Shown here in pieces: positions 36,955 to 45,624 of a DNA stretch of 64,000 nt. Within the stretch, counting starts at the first letter, position 1. Every line of letters starts with the position of its first letter. The translations under genes were made by a program, and so were the position numbers. Source of the DNA: Hydrogenovibrio crunogenus (GTDB lineage: Bacteria; Pseudomonadota; Gammaproteobacteria; Thiomicrospirales; Thiomicrospiraceae); assembly GCF_004786015.1 (NCBI RefSeq), contig NZ_CP032096.1, positions 1,488,001-1,552,000 on the forward strand, given 5' to 3'. Below the pieces are notes generated by a model. That model was given only the letters and a program-made list of their open reading frames with translations. It searched no databases and was not told where the DNA came from.

Positions 36955-38157
36955 GTGGTACATTTTATGATCAACAAACTTTCAGATGTGCAGATAAGAA
37001 AGGCTGTTCACCCTTCTACTAAGAGTCTGTCTGATGGTAAAGGTCTTAGCATTGAAATTATGCCAAAGGCGAAACGATTCAAGTTCAGATACCAGCGACC
37101 AGTGAACAAAAAAATAAATAACCTTGTCTTAGGTTACTATCCTAGTATGTCATTAAAAGCTGCTAGAGAAATAGCACAGCAATATCGAGAGCTTTTAAAG
37201 AAAGGCATTGACCCAAAATATCAAACATCATCAGAAAAGGTTGATTTCGATCACATTATCCAGCTTTATTTAAAAAAAGGAAAAGCCGACTGGTCAGAAA
37301 AACATTTCAACACTACAAAAGGTCGATATGAAAATTTCCTTAAAAATCCTTTTGGTAATAGAGATGCAGCCCAAATTACTTCTTTTGATATATATAACTT
37401 ACTGGAATCAGTAGCACAATCAGGAAGCTATGGAACCGCAGAAAAGTTAAGCTATATAATTTCTGGCGCATACTCCCAGGCTGCAATACTTGGAATGGTA
37501 AAATTCAATCCTGCGGCTGGAGTTATGAAACAGGTGACTAAGACCAAAAAAACTCAACAAATGCCACACTTTAACCTTACTCGCAAAGGTGAATCAGAAA
37601 GGCTTGGAAGGTTTTTAAATGATATTAAAGCACTCAATAAAACAAATATTGCAGTCAAGACAGCATTGCTTTTATCTCCCCTACTCTTTATGCGTTCGGG
37701 CTCTCTCGCATCTTTAAAACTAGAATCCTATGACAAGGATAATAAATGGCTTTTGATTAATGCAGAAGATATGAAAAAAGACCACTCTGACTTTATCGTT
37801 CCTTTAAGCACGCAAGCTATAAACCTCCTTGAAACACTTATTGCCGCCACAAAACCTAAAATTTATGTATTTGAGAGCAGAGCAAGTAAGCTTGGACACA
37901 TAAGAATAGAGGCCATTAACAAAGCAAAATCACGATCTGGATGGCGGTTTGATGACGTGACGATACACGGATTAAGACATACAGCAACAACATATTTAAC
38001 TGAAATTGGCTTTGATTACGAAGTTACAGAAATGCAACTTCACCATAAACTTGTTGGTGTGCGGGGAATATACAATAAAGCAATGCATCTGGATAAACGC
38101 AGAGAAATGATGCAAAAATGGGCAGATTATTTGGATAATTTGAGAAACGGCATATAA
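36955..38157 (+). CDS. Tyrosine recombinase, P4-type integrase at the tmRNA site
   Basis: 400 aa. The N-terminal arm-binding domain (DUF4102 type) shows LSDVQIRKAVHPSTKSLSDG and NNLVLGYYPSMSLKAAREIA. A SAM-like core-binding domain follows, then the catalytic domain with Arg in LLFMRSGSLASLKLE, HGLRHTATTYLTE (H-x-x-R) and the nucleophile Tyr in VRGIYNKAMH. The box II His position reads LHHKL instead of LGH, a mild deviation. The frame opens at GTG 36955; ATG 36967 is equally possible, and neither has a good binding site. Immediately 3' of ssrA, as expected for a genomic island or satellite integrase. Confidence 0.93.
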   Translation: MVHFMINKLSDVQIRKAVHPSTKSLSDGKGLSIEIMPKAKRFKFRYQRPVNKKINNLVLGYYPSMSLKAAREIAQQYRELLKKGIDPKYQTSSEKVDFDHIIQLYLKKGKADWSEKHFNTTKGRYENFLKNPFGNRDAAQITSFDIYNLLESVAQSGSYGTAEKLSYIISGAYSQAAILGMVKFNPAAGVMKQVTKTKKTQQMPHFNLTRKGESERLGRFLNDIKALNKTNIAVKTALLLSPLLFMRSGSLASLKLESYDKDNKWLLINAEDMKKDHSDFIVPLSTQAINLLETLIAATKPKIYVFESRASKLGHIRIEAINKAKSRSGWRFDDVTIHGLRHTATTYLTEIGFDYEVTEMQLHHKLVGVRGIYNKAMHLDKRREMMQKWADYLDNLRNGI

Positions 38158-38329
38158 TATTTTTGTCTAAAACAATATTTAACAACTACAGAACTACGGG
38201 CTTATTAGGGTAAGTTTTTAATCACACTCAGAATCTCAAAAAAACTTGGCCACTAAAGTTCATTTTTTATAAAAGCAACACGAACAATCAATGTATTAGT
38301 AATTAATATCAACTTTGTGGAGTAAAAAT

Positions 38330-38443
38330 ATGATCATGTTTTTCTATACCTCTCTAGTCGTCATTTGCATTATTGGTTGCGTTTATTTGCTTGGCAAAGC
38401 AATTGATTCTTATGAGGCAAATATTAAAAAAGATACTCACTGA
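38330..38443 (+). CDS. 37-residue single-span membrane peptide
   Basis: ATG at 38330 with GGAG seven bases before it. The peptide begins MIMFFYTSLVVICIIG and then VYLLGKAID, one hydrophobic helix followed by a charged tail (SYEANIKKDTH). The good binding site and membrane-like composition argue for a real gene. Function unknown. It lies between the integrase and the insertion sequences. The 240 bp after it show no gene. Confidence 0.5.
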   Translation: MIMFFYTSLVVICIIGCVYLLGKAIDSYEANIKKDTH

Positions 38444-38780
38444 ATACCTCCCATTTATTAAGTTTTCTAACCCTTCCCAATCTTTTTCTAAAGTGACGTT
38501 TAGCTCCATAAATAAAAATTTTTATAGACGTCAAACCAAATCAACAAAACTAATAATCAGCGATGCCAACAAAGGGGTTCGTAATTCTTATGTAATGCAC
38601 CCCAATACTTCTTGCGCGACTATAAAAACAATACCAACATATTGATTTTATATGTTTTTTATAAAAAACTTATTTTAAAACTTGCTTAACAAAAAAAATT
38701 GCCATTATCTGCCGTAATACTATATACAGGCTTACCAAGAGATTTAAATTGTTCAATAATGACTGATGCCACCATATTTG

Positions 38781-40097
38781 GGGCCTGTAAACCAAATTGT
38801 GTAAACGCTCATAGTTTAAAATTCCCCGAAAAGGAAAATCACTATGAGCAACATCGACCAAGAAAAACTCAAAGCCATGGCCGCTGAGCTGGCCAAGGAT
38901 ATCAAAACTCAGAGCGACTTGTCTGACCTCTCAGCCAGTCTGCTTAAAATGACCGTTGAAGCCGCCCTCGGTGCTGAAATGGAAGAGCACCTGGGCTATC
39001 CCAAGCACCACAGTTCCGACAGCGACAACAGCCGAAACGGCTATTCATTTAAAACCCTCAAAGGCGACCATGGCGAAGTGGAAATCGCCATCCCTCGGGA
39101 TCGCCAGAGTGAGTTTAACCCCACCATTATCAAAAAAGGCGAAACCCGCCTGACCAGCATGGATGACCAGATACTGGCGCTTTATGCCAAAGGCATGACC
39201 ACCCGAGACATTGTGGCAACGTTCAAAGAGATGTATGGCGCTGATGTCTCGCCAACACTGATCTCCAAGGTCACCGAAGCGGTCATGGAAAAAGTCACCC
39301 TCTGGCGTTCTCGTCCGTTGGACGAAGTCTATCCGCTGCTGTATCTCGATGGTATTGTCATCAAGGTCCGCCAGGACAAACAGGTGGTGCGAAAAACCAT
39401 GTATGTAGCGCTTGGCGTCAATACCGACGGCCAAAAAGAATGCCTGGGCCTGTGGCTGTCTGAGACCGAGTCATCCAAGTTCTGGTTGAGCGTTTTAAAC
39501 GACCTTGAAGCCCGAGGCGTCAAGGACATACTGGTCGCAAGCGTTGATGGCCTGACGGGCTTTCCTGAGGCCATCAATACCGTCTACCCTCAGGCAGATG
39601 TTCAACTTTGCATTGTGCACATGGTGCGCAATTCCCTGCGTTATGTTGGCTACAAAGAGCGCAAACAGGTCGCCAACGACCTCAAACAGGTTTACCAGTC
39701 AGTGACCGAAGAAGAAGCTCTGTTGGCGCTTGAGCAGTTCGAGACCAAATGGGATGACAAATTCCCCAATATCGGTCGTTCCTGGCGCAACAACTGGGAC
39801 AATGTGGCCACGCTGTTCCAGTACCCTCAGGCGATCCGCAAGGTGATCTATACGACGAATGCGATTGAATCTTTGAACTCGGTGATTCGCAAAGCCACCA
39901 AGAATCGCAAGATCTTCAGCCATGATAACTCGGCCTTTAAAATCATTTTTCTGGCCATTGAATCGGCCTCAAAAAAATGGACCATGCCGATTCGAGACTG
40001 GAAATTAGCCATGAACCAGTTTATGATTCTGCATGAAGAACGCTTGAAACCTTATGTTTGATCAACCGAGCGTTTACACAGAATTATTTACAGGCTC
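38781..40097 (+). mobile_element. Complete IS256-family insertion sequence
   Basis: 1317 bp with ~30-bp imperfect terminal inverted repeats. The left end starts GGGCCTGTAAA and ends TGTGTAAACGCTC; the right end read inward is GAGCCTGTAAA...TGTGTAAACGCTC. It is flanked by a 9-bp target duplication CCATATTTG (38772-38780 and 40098-40106), within the size range of IS256 elements. It landed inside an IS30 transposase gene. Its GC content is visibly higher than the flanks, suggesting recent arrival. Confidence 0.93.
38844..40061 (+). CDS. IS256-family (Mutator-type) transposase
   Basis: 405 aa, intact. DDE transposase with YPLLYLDGIVIKVRQ (first Asp), VASVDGLTGFPEAI (second Asp), QLCIVHMVRNSL and the signature YTTNAIESLNSVIRK with the catalytic Glu. 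The N-terminal EMEEHLGYPKH and RNGYSFKTLKGDHGEVEI are also family-typical. AAAGGAAAA precedes the ATG. It is likely functional. Confidence 0.96.
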   Translation: MSNIDQEKLKAMAAELAKDIKTQSDLSDLSASLLKMTVEAALGAEMEEHLGYPKHHSSDSDNSRNGYSFKTLKGDHGEVEIAIPRDRQSEFNPTIIKKGETRLTSMDDQILALYAKGMTTRDIVATFKEMYGADVSPTLISKVTEAVMEKVTLWRSRPLDEVYPLLYLDGIVIKVRQDKQVVRKTMYVALGVNTDGQKECLGLWLSETESSKFWLSVLNDLEARGVKDILVASVDGLTGFPEAINTVYPQADVQLCIVHMVRNSLRYVGYKERKQVANDLKQVYQSVTEEEALLALEQFETKWDDKFPNIGRSWRNNWDNVATLFQYPQAIRKVIYTTNAIESLNSVIRKATKNRKIFSHDNSAFKIIFLAIESASKKWTMPIRDWKLAMNQFMILHEERLKPYV

Positions 40098-40806
40098 CCA
40101 TATTTGATTTACGTGTTTCCACCTTTATAAACTGTGAAAGTCGAGAAACCCTATCAACCATTGAGACTAGGCTTGGTCCTGTTTTTATCCCAATGACCGT
40201 ATCAACCTTCCAATCACCAATGCGTTGTCTAACATCAACGATACTTGGACGTTCATCTATACTGGTTCCTTTATTCAACTTACCACGCGTTTCATAAACC
40301 CGATCACGTTTTCGATAACGTTTTTTACGGCATAGATAGCGGTACAAGGGCCACCTCTTGCTTTGTTCTGATAGATGAATTGGTAAATCCATTCATGGCT
40401 TATTGAAATGCTTGATTCTATTTTTAGGCGGCCACTTATCTGCTCAGGGCTCCAGTTGCTTTTAAGGTTCTTAGATACTTTGTGCCAGACGGACTGAGAA
40501 ATGCGTTTACACGCTTTATTGCGTTTTCTAGCACATGCTAATTGGTGAGCGAGCATTGGCCGCCAACCACGCTTGTTAACATTACGTTAAATTCTCGGCT
40601 TATCGTAAATTTATGGCGAGTAATCTCTTTGGCAATAGCACTAATTGACAAACCTGTGCGTTTCAGACCATAAGAGTGATATCGTTCTGTTTCGGTTAGC
40701 TGATGATATTTGTTCATGTAACAACACTTTTAGGTTGGGGAACTGAAAAGGTAGCTCATTAGCTAACCTTTTTCCATTCCTCGGTGTTGCACTTGCTTGT
40801 TGAATC

Positions 40807-41540
40807 TATGACCTAAAATAAAAACCACTAAGAGCTCTTAAAATTTTTTACAAGGTAAGGCAGGTAAAAAGTTTTTTTGTACAATTAAGGCACTCTGTCG
40901 TGCGTTTTTTATGCACTTTAAAATCAAACTCAAGATATTCTTAACAAGAACCTTCATTTCTTTTGCAATTTTTTTAAATTCTTAGGAACGTTTAAACTGT
41001 CTCAGAAATGCTTAAATCTTAATTTAAGAAATAAATGCTGCATCCACCGCTTTTGACAATTAATTTCACTACAAGAATAATCAGACCTAGTTTAGTTCAG
41101 ATCAAACAAGGTTAATTCACTGATTTATGATTAAACTTCCGAGATGGAGGTCTTAATTATTAAAAAACACTAAAATTTAAAAATCACTCCCTATATAAAT
41201 CAATAACTTATAAAGCATAAAATACTGATTTTGAGATTTATCATAAAAAACAGTCTCCCTACTTATGTATTTTATTCAGATTGGCATAAATTAATTTCCT
41301 GATTCAAACTTCCGAGACGAGGTGCTTAATTGTTCTTAATTTTCATGATTTCAACATCAAAAACCTTTAAAAACAACTTCAAAACAGAAATAATGTACGC
41401 CTTTATACTTATTTATAATAAAATACGGCCTTTTTAATTTAGACTGAGTACTATTAATTCCCTGATTCAAACTTCCGAGAACGGGTAACTAAAATTCTGA
41501 AAAACAGTTGTATAATCAAACAACAAAAAGAAATGAAGTT
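40807..41540. other. AT-rich gene-free tract with three copies of a ~30-bp repeat
   Basis: No open frame of note on either strand. Three dispersed direct repeats contain the exact 12-mer AAACTTCCGAGA at 41133-41144, 41306-41317 and 41469-41480, spaced 173 and 163 bp. In all three the core is preceded by a TTAATT and CTGATT run, and it is followed by a G-rich stretch. The last copy ends 60 bp before a small membrane peptide gene. The tract may be regulatory, an RNA locus or decayed island DNA. Confidence 0.6.
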
Positions 41541-41639
41541 ATGACTAAACAAAACAAAAAGAAAAAATCCAATGCCATGTTTTTGGTTTATGGAAGTATT
41601 GCCGGTGCAATTGCCTTCGCAATTTTTATCGTGATCTAG
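41541..41639 (+). CDS. 32-residue single-span membrane peptide
   Basis: ATG at 41541 preceded by AAATGAAG. The peptide is MTKQNKKKKSNAMFLVYGSI followed by AGAIAFAIFIVI: a Lys-rich N terminus then one glycine-containing hydrophobic helix. It resembles small toxin-like or stress membrane peptides in composition only. It is followed by a strong hairpin. No family recognised. Confidence 0.45.
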   Translation: MTKQNKKKKSNAMFLVYGSIAGAIAFAIFIVI

Positions 41640-41698
41640 CGCAAAATGTACGCTTAAAAACTTCTTTCGCTATACTTTTATAAAAGTAACTACTCTCC

Positions 41699-41740
41699 GC
41701 CCCAACTCCATAGTAACTAGCGTTACTATTCCGTTGGGGC
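41699..41740. repeat. Two-tier perfect hairpin
   Basis: GCCCCAAC (41699-41706) pairs with GTTGGGGC (41733-41740). A symmetrical TCC/TCC internal loop follows, then ATAGTAAC (41710-41717) pairs with GTTACTAT (41722-41729) around the tetraloop TAGC. 16 perfect base pairs in 42 nt. No T run follows, so it is not a classic terminator. It may end the small peptide transcript, fold as a structured RNA or be a recombination site. Confidence 0.7.
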
Positions 41741-41876
41741 TCTACCTAGACTATCCTCTCCTTCATCACTCAATCTGAAATTAACTCGTAACCGAACCAT
41801 ACTAAAAGAAAGTGCGCGAACCTAAAAAGAAAAGACTAGCCCAGCAGCAGAACTGAGATAAAAAGGTGCTAATAAT

Positions 41877-42683
41877 TCAGACCAAAAGCATCTTGATCCC
41901 AACAAGCGCTAGAAAAATTGCAAAAGCTGTTTTTAGCTGTTTCACATTAAGAAAATACGCCAACTTTACTCCCAAAGGCGCAAAAACCATTGTCATTGGA
42001 ACTAAAGCTATAAAACCAAGCCAGTTAACATACCCTGTTGAACCAGTAGGCAAGTTAGGAACATCCCAACCAATAAAGATATATCCGAGTGTTGCAGGGA
42101 TACTGATGACTAAACCAAACAAAGATGCCGTGCCGACTGCTTTGTGTATTGGATAAGAAAAAAGTGTCAACAATGGAACCATTAATGTTCCTCCACCAAT
42201 CCCTAAGATTGACGAAAATGTTCCGATCAAAGTTGCAAAAATAGATTGTCCTGGAAAACTTGGAAGTTGTTTAGCGATAACTAAACTCCTTCTTATACTG
42301 ATTATCATATGTACAGAGATAACTAAGAGCAAAACACCAAACATGACCTTCAGAGTTACGCCATCTATGAAGTTTGCGGAAAAGGCTCCTATGAAGACCC
42401 CTATTATGACAAATGGCAACCAAACTTTTACCAAGTCCCAGTCAATGCCGCCTTTTTTGTGATGGGACCTAGCGGACATAATGGATGTCACGACAATAGT
42501 GGATAATGAGGTTCCTATGGCCAATGGCATAGCAATCGATATATCAATATTCAGATAAATAAAAATATGATATAGCATCGGAACGATAACAATGCCACCA
42601 CCAACACCTAGCAGCCCAGCCAAGAGCCCAGCGATCATGCCGCTAATTAATAAAATTGGGATTAAAATCAGTAATTCATTCAT
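41877..42683 (-). CDS. TauE/SafE family membrane exporter
   Basis: 268 aa, about eight membrane helices in two repeats: GLLAGLLGVGGGIVIVPML and SILGIGGGTLMVPLL are the paired GGG motifs of the TauE/SafE (DUF81) family. Known members export sulfite, sulfoacetate or other small organic anions. It is the last gene of the porin-TRAP-hydrolase operon (15 bp after the hydrolase) and probably removes a product or toxic sulfur anion (inference). Confidence 0.9.
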   Translation of the reverse strand: MNELLILIPILLISGMIAGLLAGLLGVGGGIVIVPMLYHIFIYLNIDISIAMPLAIGTSLSTIVVTSIMSARSHHKKGGIDWDLVKVWLPFVIIGVFIGAFSANFIDGVTLKVMFGVLLLVISVHMIISIRRSLVIAKQLPSFPGQSIFATLIGTFSSILGIGGGTLMVPLLTLFSYPIHKAVGTASLFGLVISIPATLGYIFIGWDVPNLPTGSTGYVNWLGFIALVPMTMVFAPLGVKLAYFLNVKQLKTAFAIFLALVGIKMLLV

Positions 42684-42697
42684 TATATATTTTGCCC

Positions 42698-44293
42698 TTA
42701 AAATCCAGAAGATTTGCCATCACTACGGGGATCATAAGCCCCTTCTATTGTTGACGATGTATGACGTATTAATGCACCTGCATGGCCTACGGAAGAATCT
42801 AGAGAGGATAACCATTCAAAATCATGCCCTTTTTCACGAAGAATAAGGCTGAAAGAATCCGGAAACCGAGATTCTAGTTTTAAAGTTTCGGAAGAATTGC
42901 CCCAGGTTCGACCTAATAACCAACGAGGTTTATTAATGGCCGTTTGTATATCTTCTCCATAGTAGGCATAGCGCGAAAAAACAGCTGCCTGTGTCTGAGG
43001 TTGCCCATCTCCTCCCATTGTTCCATAGGCCATGACACGACCATCCTTGAATAAAGCAATTGCGGGATTTAAGGTATGAAAAGGTTTTTTATGAGGCGCG
43101 AGTGCTCGAACATTAGTAGGATCTAGCGAAAAGCTACACCCTCTATTTTGCCAAACAACCCCTGTTTTTGGGAGCATGAATCCACTTCCAAACTCATGAT
43201 AAATACTCTGTATAGCACTCACTACTCGACCCTTAGAATCAATAGCTCCAAACCAGGTCGTATCACCTGGGGAGGTCTGCTCTCCCCAAGGACGAGCTTT
43301 GTTCAAATCAATCTGTTCGCTTAATTGATCCAAATAATCAGGCGTTAACCAAGCTTGAAGCTCTTCAGGCGTTGCAGAAGTATCCATGCGATTTCTGTGT
43401 GAAAAAGCAATCTTGGTGGCTTCAACCAGTAGGTGCACATAGTCAGCAGAGTCTATATCGGGTAATTTCTCAACCCATCGATCAAATAAACCCAAAATCA
43501 TCAGCGAAGCTACGCCTTGTGTGGGTGCGGATGCATTAAAAAGGGTTGCATGAGACGTTTCTAATTCAAGATAAGGCTGCCATTTTGCATGGTGATTTTT
43601 AAGGTCGTCATGCGTTATCAGTCCTTGTCGATGTGCAAAATCAAAAGCAATGTCTTCTGACACCTGCCCTCTATAAAAATCATCGAATCCTTTCTCCCCT
43701 ATGGTTTTTAAAGTATTACCCAGTGCGGCTTGAATTAAAGATTCTCCCGCTCTAGGGGTATTACCTTGTGGATAGTAAACGTCGGCAAAAAAAGGATCCA
43801 ATTGAAGTTCATTGGCTTTGTCTTTCAACGTTTCGGCTAAAGAGGCGGTAACGGTGGTGCCATTTTCAGCTGCCAAAACGGCTTCGGACATCAACTGTGA
43901 AGCACTCATACTTCCTTGCCAATTAGCTTGGCTTTTTTCATATGCCAAAGACCAAGCAGAAACCGCACCTGCAACCGTATTCGCTGCAAGCTTTCCTCTA
44001 AAAGGTATGTCACTAACGTCTGAATAGATTTCAGGCTTTACTTCCCCACCAGAATAGCCTGACGCATCAATAAAGCTCACCCCCTCCTCGGGGTCATAAA
44101 TAAGCCAAAAAGCATCCCCACCGATTCCTGTCATATGAGGATAATGTACAGACAGAGAAGCTGCCGTGGCGATGGCTGCTTCAATGGCATTGCCACCAGA
44201 CTTTAAAATATTCAATCCTGCATCTGCAGCAGAATGGTGTGGCGCCACCACCATGCCATTTTCTGCCATTTCTGTTTTTGGAAAAGGTTTCAT
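42698..44293 (-). CDS. Gamma-glutamyltransferase-like Ntn hydrolase, cytoplasmic
   Basis: 531 aa. The autocatalytic Thr is in SPGDTTWFGAIDSKGRVVS near residue 345, splitting the protein into large and small subunits. AENGMVVAPHHSAADAGLNI, MTGIGGDAFWLIYD and YGTMGGDGQPQTQA are family motifs. It has no signal peptide, unlike secreted GGT, so it acts on imported substrates. The frame opens at TTG 44305, but ATG 44293 has GGAG six bases upstream and is preferred. It follows the dctM stop by two bases. Substrate unproven: a gamma-glutamyl or N-acyl amide compound. Confidence 0.88.
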   Translation of the reverse strand: MKPFPKTEMAENGMVVAPHHSAADAGLNILKSGGNAIEAAIATAASLSVHYPHMTGIGGDAFWLIYDPEEGVSFIDASGYSGGEVKPEIYSDVSDIPFRGKLAANTVAGAVSAWSLAYEKSQANWQGSMSASQLMSEAVLAAENGTTVTASLAETLKDKANELQLDPFFADVYYPQGNTPRAGESLIQAALGNTLKTIGEKGFDDFYRGQVSEDIAFDFAHRQGLITHDDLKNHHAKWQPYLELETSHATLFNASAPTQGVASLMILGLFDRWVEKLPDIDSADYVHLLVEATKIAFSHRNRMDTSATPEELQAWLTPDYLDQLSEQIDLNKARPWGEQTSPGDTTWFGAIDSKGRVVSAIQSIYHEFGSGFMLPKTGVVWQNRGCSFSLDPTNVRALAPHKKPFHTLNPAIALFKDGRVMAYGTMGGDGQPQTQAAVFSRYAYYGEDIQTAINKPRWLLGRTWGNSSETLKLESRFPDSFSLILREKGHDFEWLSSLDSSVGHAGALIRHTSSTIEGAYDPRSDGKSSGF

Positions 44294-44295
44294 AT

Positions 44296-45621
44296 TTAAC
44301 TCCAACCAATGGCTTTAGGTAGCCATAATGCGATATCAGGGAAAATCATAACCAGGCCAATAACACTGATTTGCATCCCAATGAATGGAAGAACGCCCTT
44401 ATAAATACTTATTGTCTTTATTTCAGGCGGAGCGACCCCTTTCAAGAAAAACAATGACCAGCCAAAAGGCGGTGTTAAAAATGAAGTCTGCAAATTAAGC
44501 GCCACTAAGATCGCCAGCCAGACCATATCAATGCCCAATGCATGAAAAATAGGTAACATCAAAGGCAATACAATATAAGAAATCTCTATCCATTCTAAGA
44601 AGAAGCCTAGAACAAGGAGAAGTACCATCATAAATAATATTGCACCCCACTCACCGCCAGGAATGACTGAAAATAGATCTTCAATTAAATAATCCCCATC
44701 AAGCCCTCTAAAGCTCAATCCAAATATCTGGGCGGCGATAAGAACAAACATAATCATGCCTGTTATTTTTAACGTTTCGCGTAAGGTTTCGTTTAATACA
44801 CCCAAACTCATTCTCTTACTCAAGAAAACAATTAACAAAGCACCTAAGGCCCCCATTGATGCCGCTTCTGTTGGCGCTGCAACACCCCCAATAATTGATC
44901 CCAAAACAGCGAATATCAAAATAAATGGCGGGGCAACAGATTTGATGAATTGAATCCATAAATCCTGACGTGAGTAGCTTTGTCTTTCTTCCAAATTAAT
45001 AGGAGGAACCTTTTCTGGCGACTTCCAAGCAAGATACAGAATGTATAAAACATACATTGTCGCCAGCAGTAGACCTGGAATCAAAGCGGCGGCAAAAAGC
45101 GGCCCTATGGCTTCCCCAGTAATATCTGCGAGTAATATCAGTACCAAACTAGGCGGTAAAATTTGTCCTAGTGTTCCAGAAGCGCAAATTGTTCCACAAG
45201 CAACAGAATGACTGTAATTGCGGCGCAACAGTGTCGGCAGTGCAATCATGCTCAAAGTCACAACCGTTGCCCCCACAATGCCTGTCGAAGCCCCCATGAG
45301 AACCCCCACAACAATAATGGAAATAGCCATTCCTCCTGGCATTCTTCCCGCTATAAGCCCTAGGACATCTAGCATTTTTTCAGCAAGCCGGGATTTTTCT
45401 AACATCACCCCCATGAAAACAAATAAAGGGATTGCAAGAAGAGTGTAGTTTGTAATAACACCAAAAATACGTGCAGGGATCAGATGAAATAAATCAAACC
45501 CCATTCCAATTAATCCAAAACTTATACCCGCTGCGACAATTGAAAAAGCAACAGGCACACCCGCTAGGATAAGAGCAAAAAGTGTAATGACCATTAAAAT
45601 GGCCAGTGATTGAGGTTCCAT
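44296..45621 (-). CDS. dctM: TRAP transporter large permease (DctM)
   Basis: 441 aa with 11-13 membrane helices. Family motifs include GVPVAFSIVAAGISFGLIGM at the start, GASTGIVGATVVTLSMIALP, and IILVLLADITGEA-type helix ends (read as LVLILLADITGEAIGPLF). Sodium-driven permease working with DctQ and DctP. It is one of the longer DctM forms that go with TakP-type receptors. 3 bp from dctQ. Confidence 0.94.
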   Translation of the reverse strand: MEPQSLAILMVITLFALILAGVPVAFSIVAAGISFGLIGMGFDLFHLIPARIFGVITNYTLLAIPLFVFMGVMLEKSRLAEKMLDVLGLIAGRMPGGMAISIIVVGVLMGASTGIVGATVVTLSMIALPTLLRRNYSHSVACGTICASGTLGQILPPSLVLILLADITGEAIGPLFAAALIPGLLLATMYVLYILYLAWKSPEKVPPINLEERQSYSRQDLWIQFIKSVAPPFILIFAVLGSIIGGVAAPTEAASMGALGALLIVFLSKRMSLGVLNETLRETLKITGMIMFVLIAAQIFGLSFRGLDGDYLIEDLFSVIPGGEWGAILFMMVLLLVLGFFLEWIEISYIVLPLMLPIFHALGIDMVWLAILVALNLQTSFLTPPFGWSLFFLKGVAPPEIKTISIYKGVLPFIGMQISVIGLVMIFPDIALWLPKAIGWS

Positions 45622-45624
45622 AGA

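Larger units (their letters stand above)
36381..36962. repeat. Four GTGGTACA / TGTACCAC octamers around ssrA and the integrase start
   Basis: GTGGTACA at 36381-36388 and 36955-36962; its complement TGTACCAC at 36847-36854 and 36928-36935. The third lies in the short palindrome CTTGTACCACAAG. The last two face each other across the integrase promoter, and the final octamer overlaps the possible GTG start. They are candidate binding sites for the integrase or an excision factor (inference). Confidence 0.5.
38686..40717 (-). pseudogene. IS30-family transposase remnant, frameshifted and split by IS256
   Basis: Read on the minus strand from ATG at 40717: MNKYHQLTETERYHSYGLKR and SISAIAKEITRHKFTISREF (helix-turn-helix), then a frameshift near 40590 into RPMLAHQLACARKR. 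WSPEQISGRLKIESSISISH with EWIYQFIYQ follows, and another shift into SIDERPSIVDVRQRIGDWKVD, which contains the first catalytic Asp. IS256 interrupts the gene; beyond it the frame resumes as MVASVIIEQFKSLGKPVYSI and TADNGNFFC, then a stop. The DNG motif is kept, but the final Glu and the C terminus are missing. The terminal repeat of the old element is probably around 40783-40806 (GGTGTTGCACTTGCTTGTTG). A dead element. Confidence 0.85.

Noticed and set aside
41118-41492. Three repeats as a CRISPR array
   Set aside because: Only three copies, spaced 163-173 bp and without cas genes, so not a CRISPR array.
41690-41712. Possible second copy of the ssrA 3' end (attR)
   Set aside because: CTCCGCCCCAACTCCA only resembles the ssrA end CTCCGCCCATCTCCACCA; a true att duplication should be exact over 10-20 bp. 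The similarity is explained by the hairpin arm.
45218-45448. Plus-strand open frames over dctM and other reverse-strand genes
   Set aside because: Frame shadows: no ribosome-binding site, and composition that mirrors the hydrophobic codons of the true gene.
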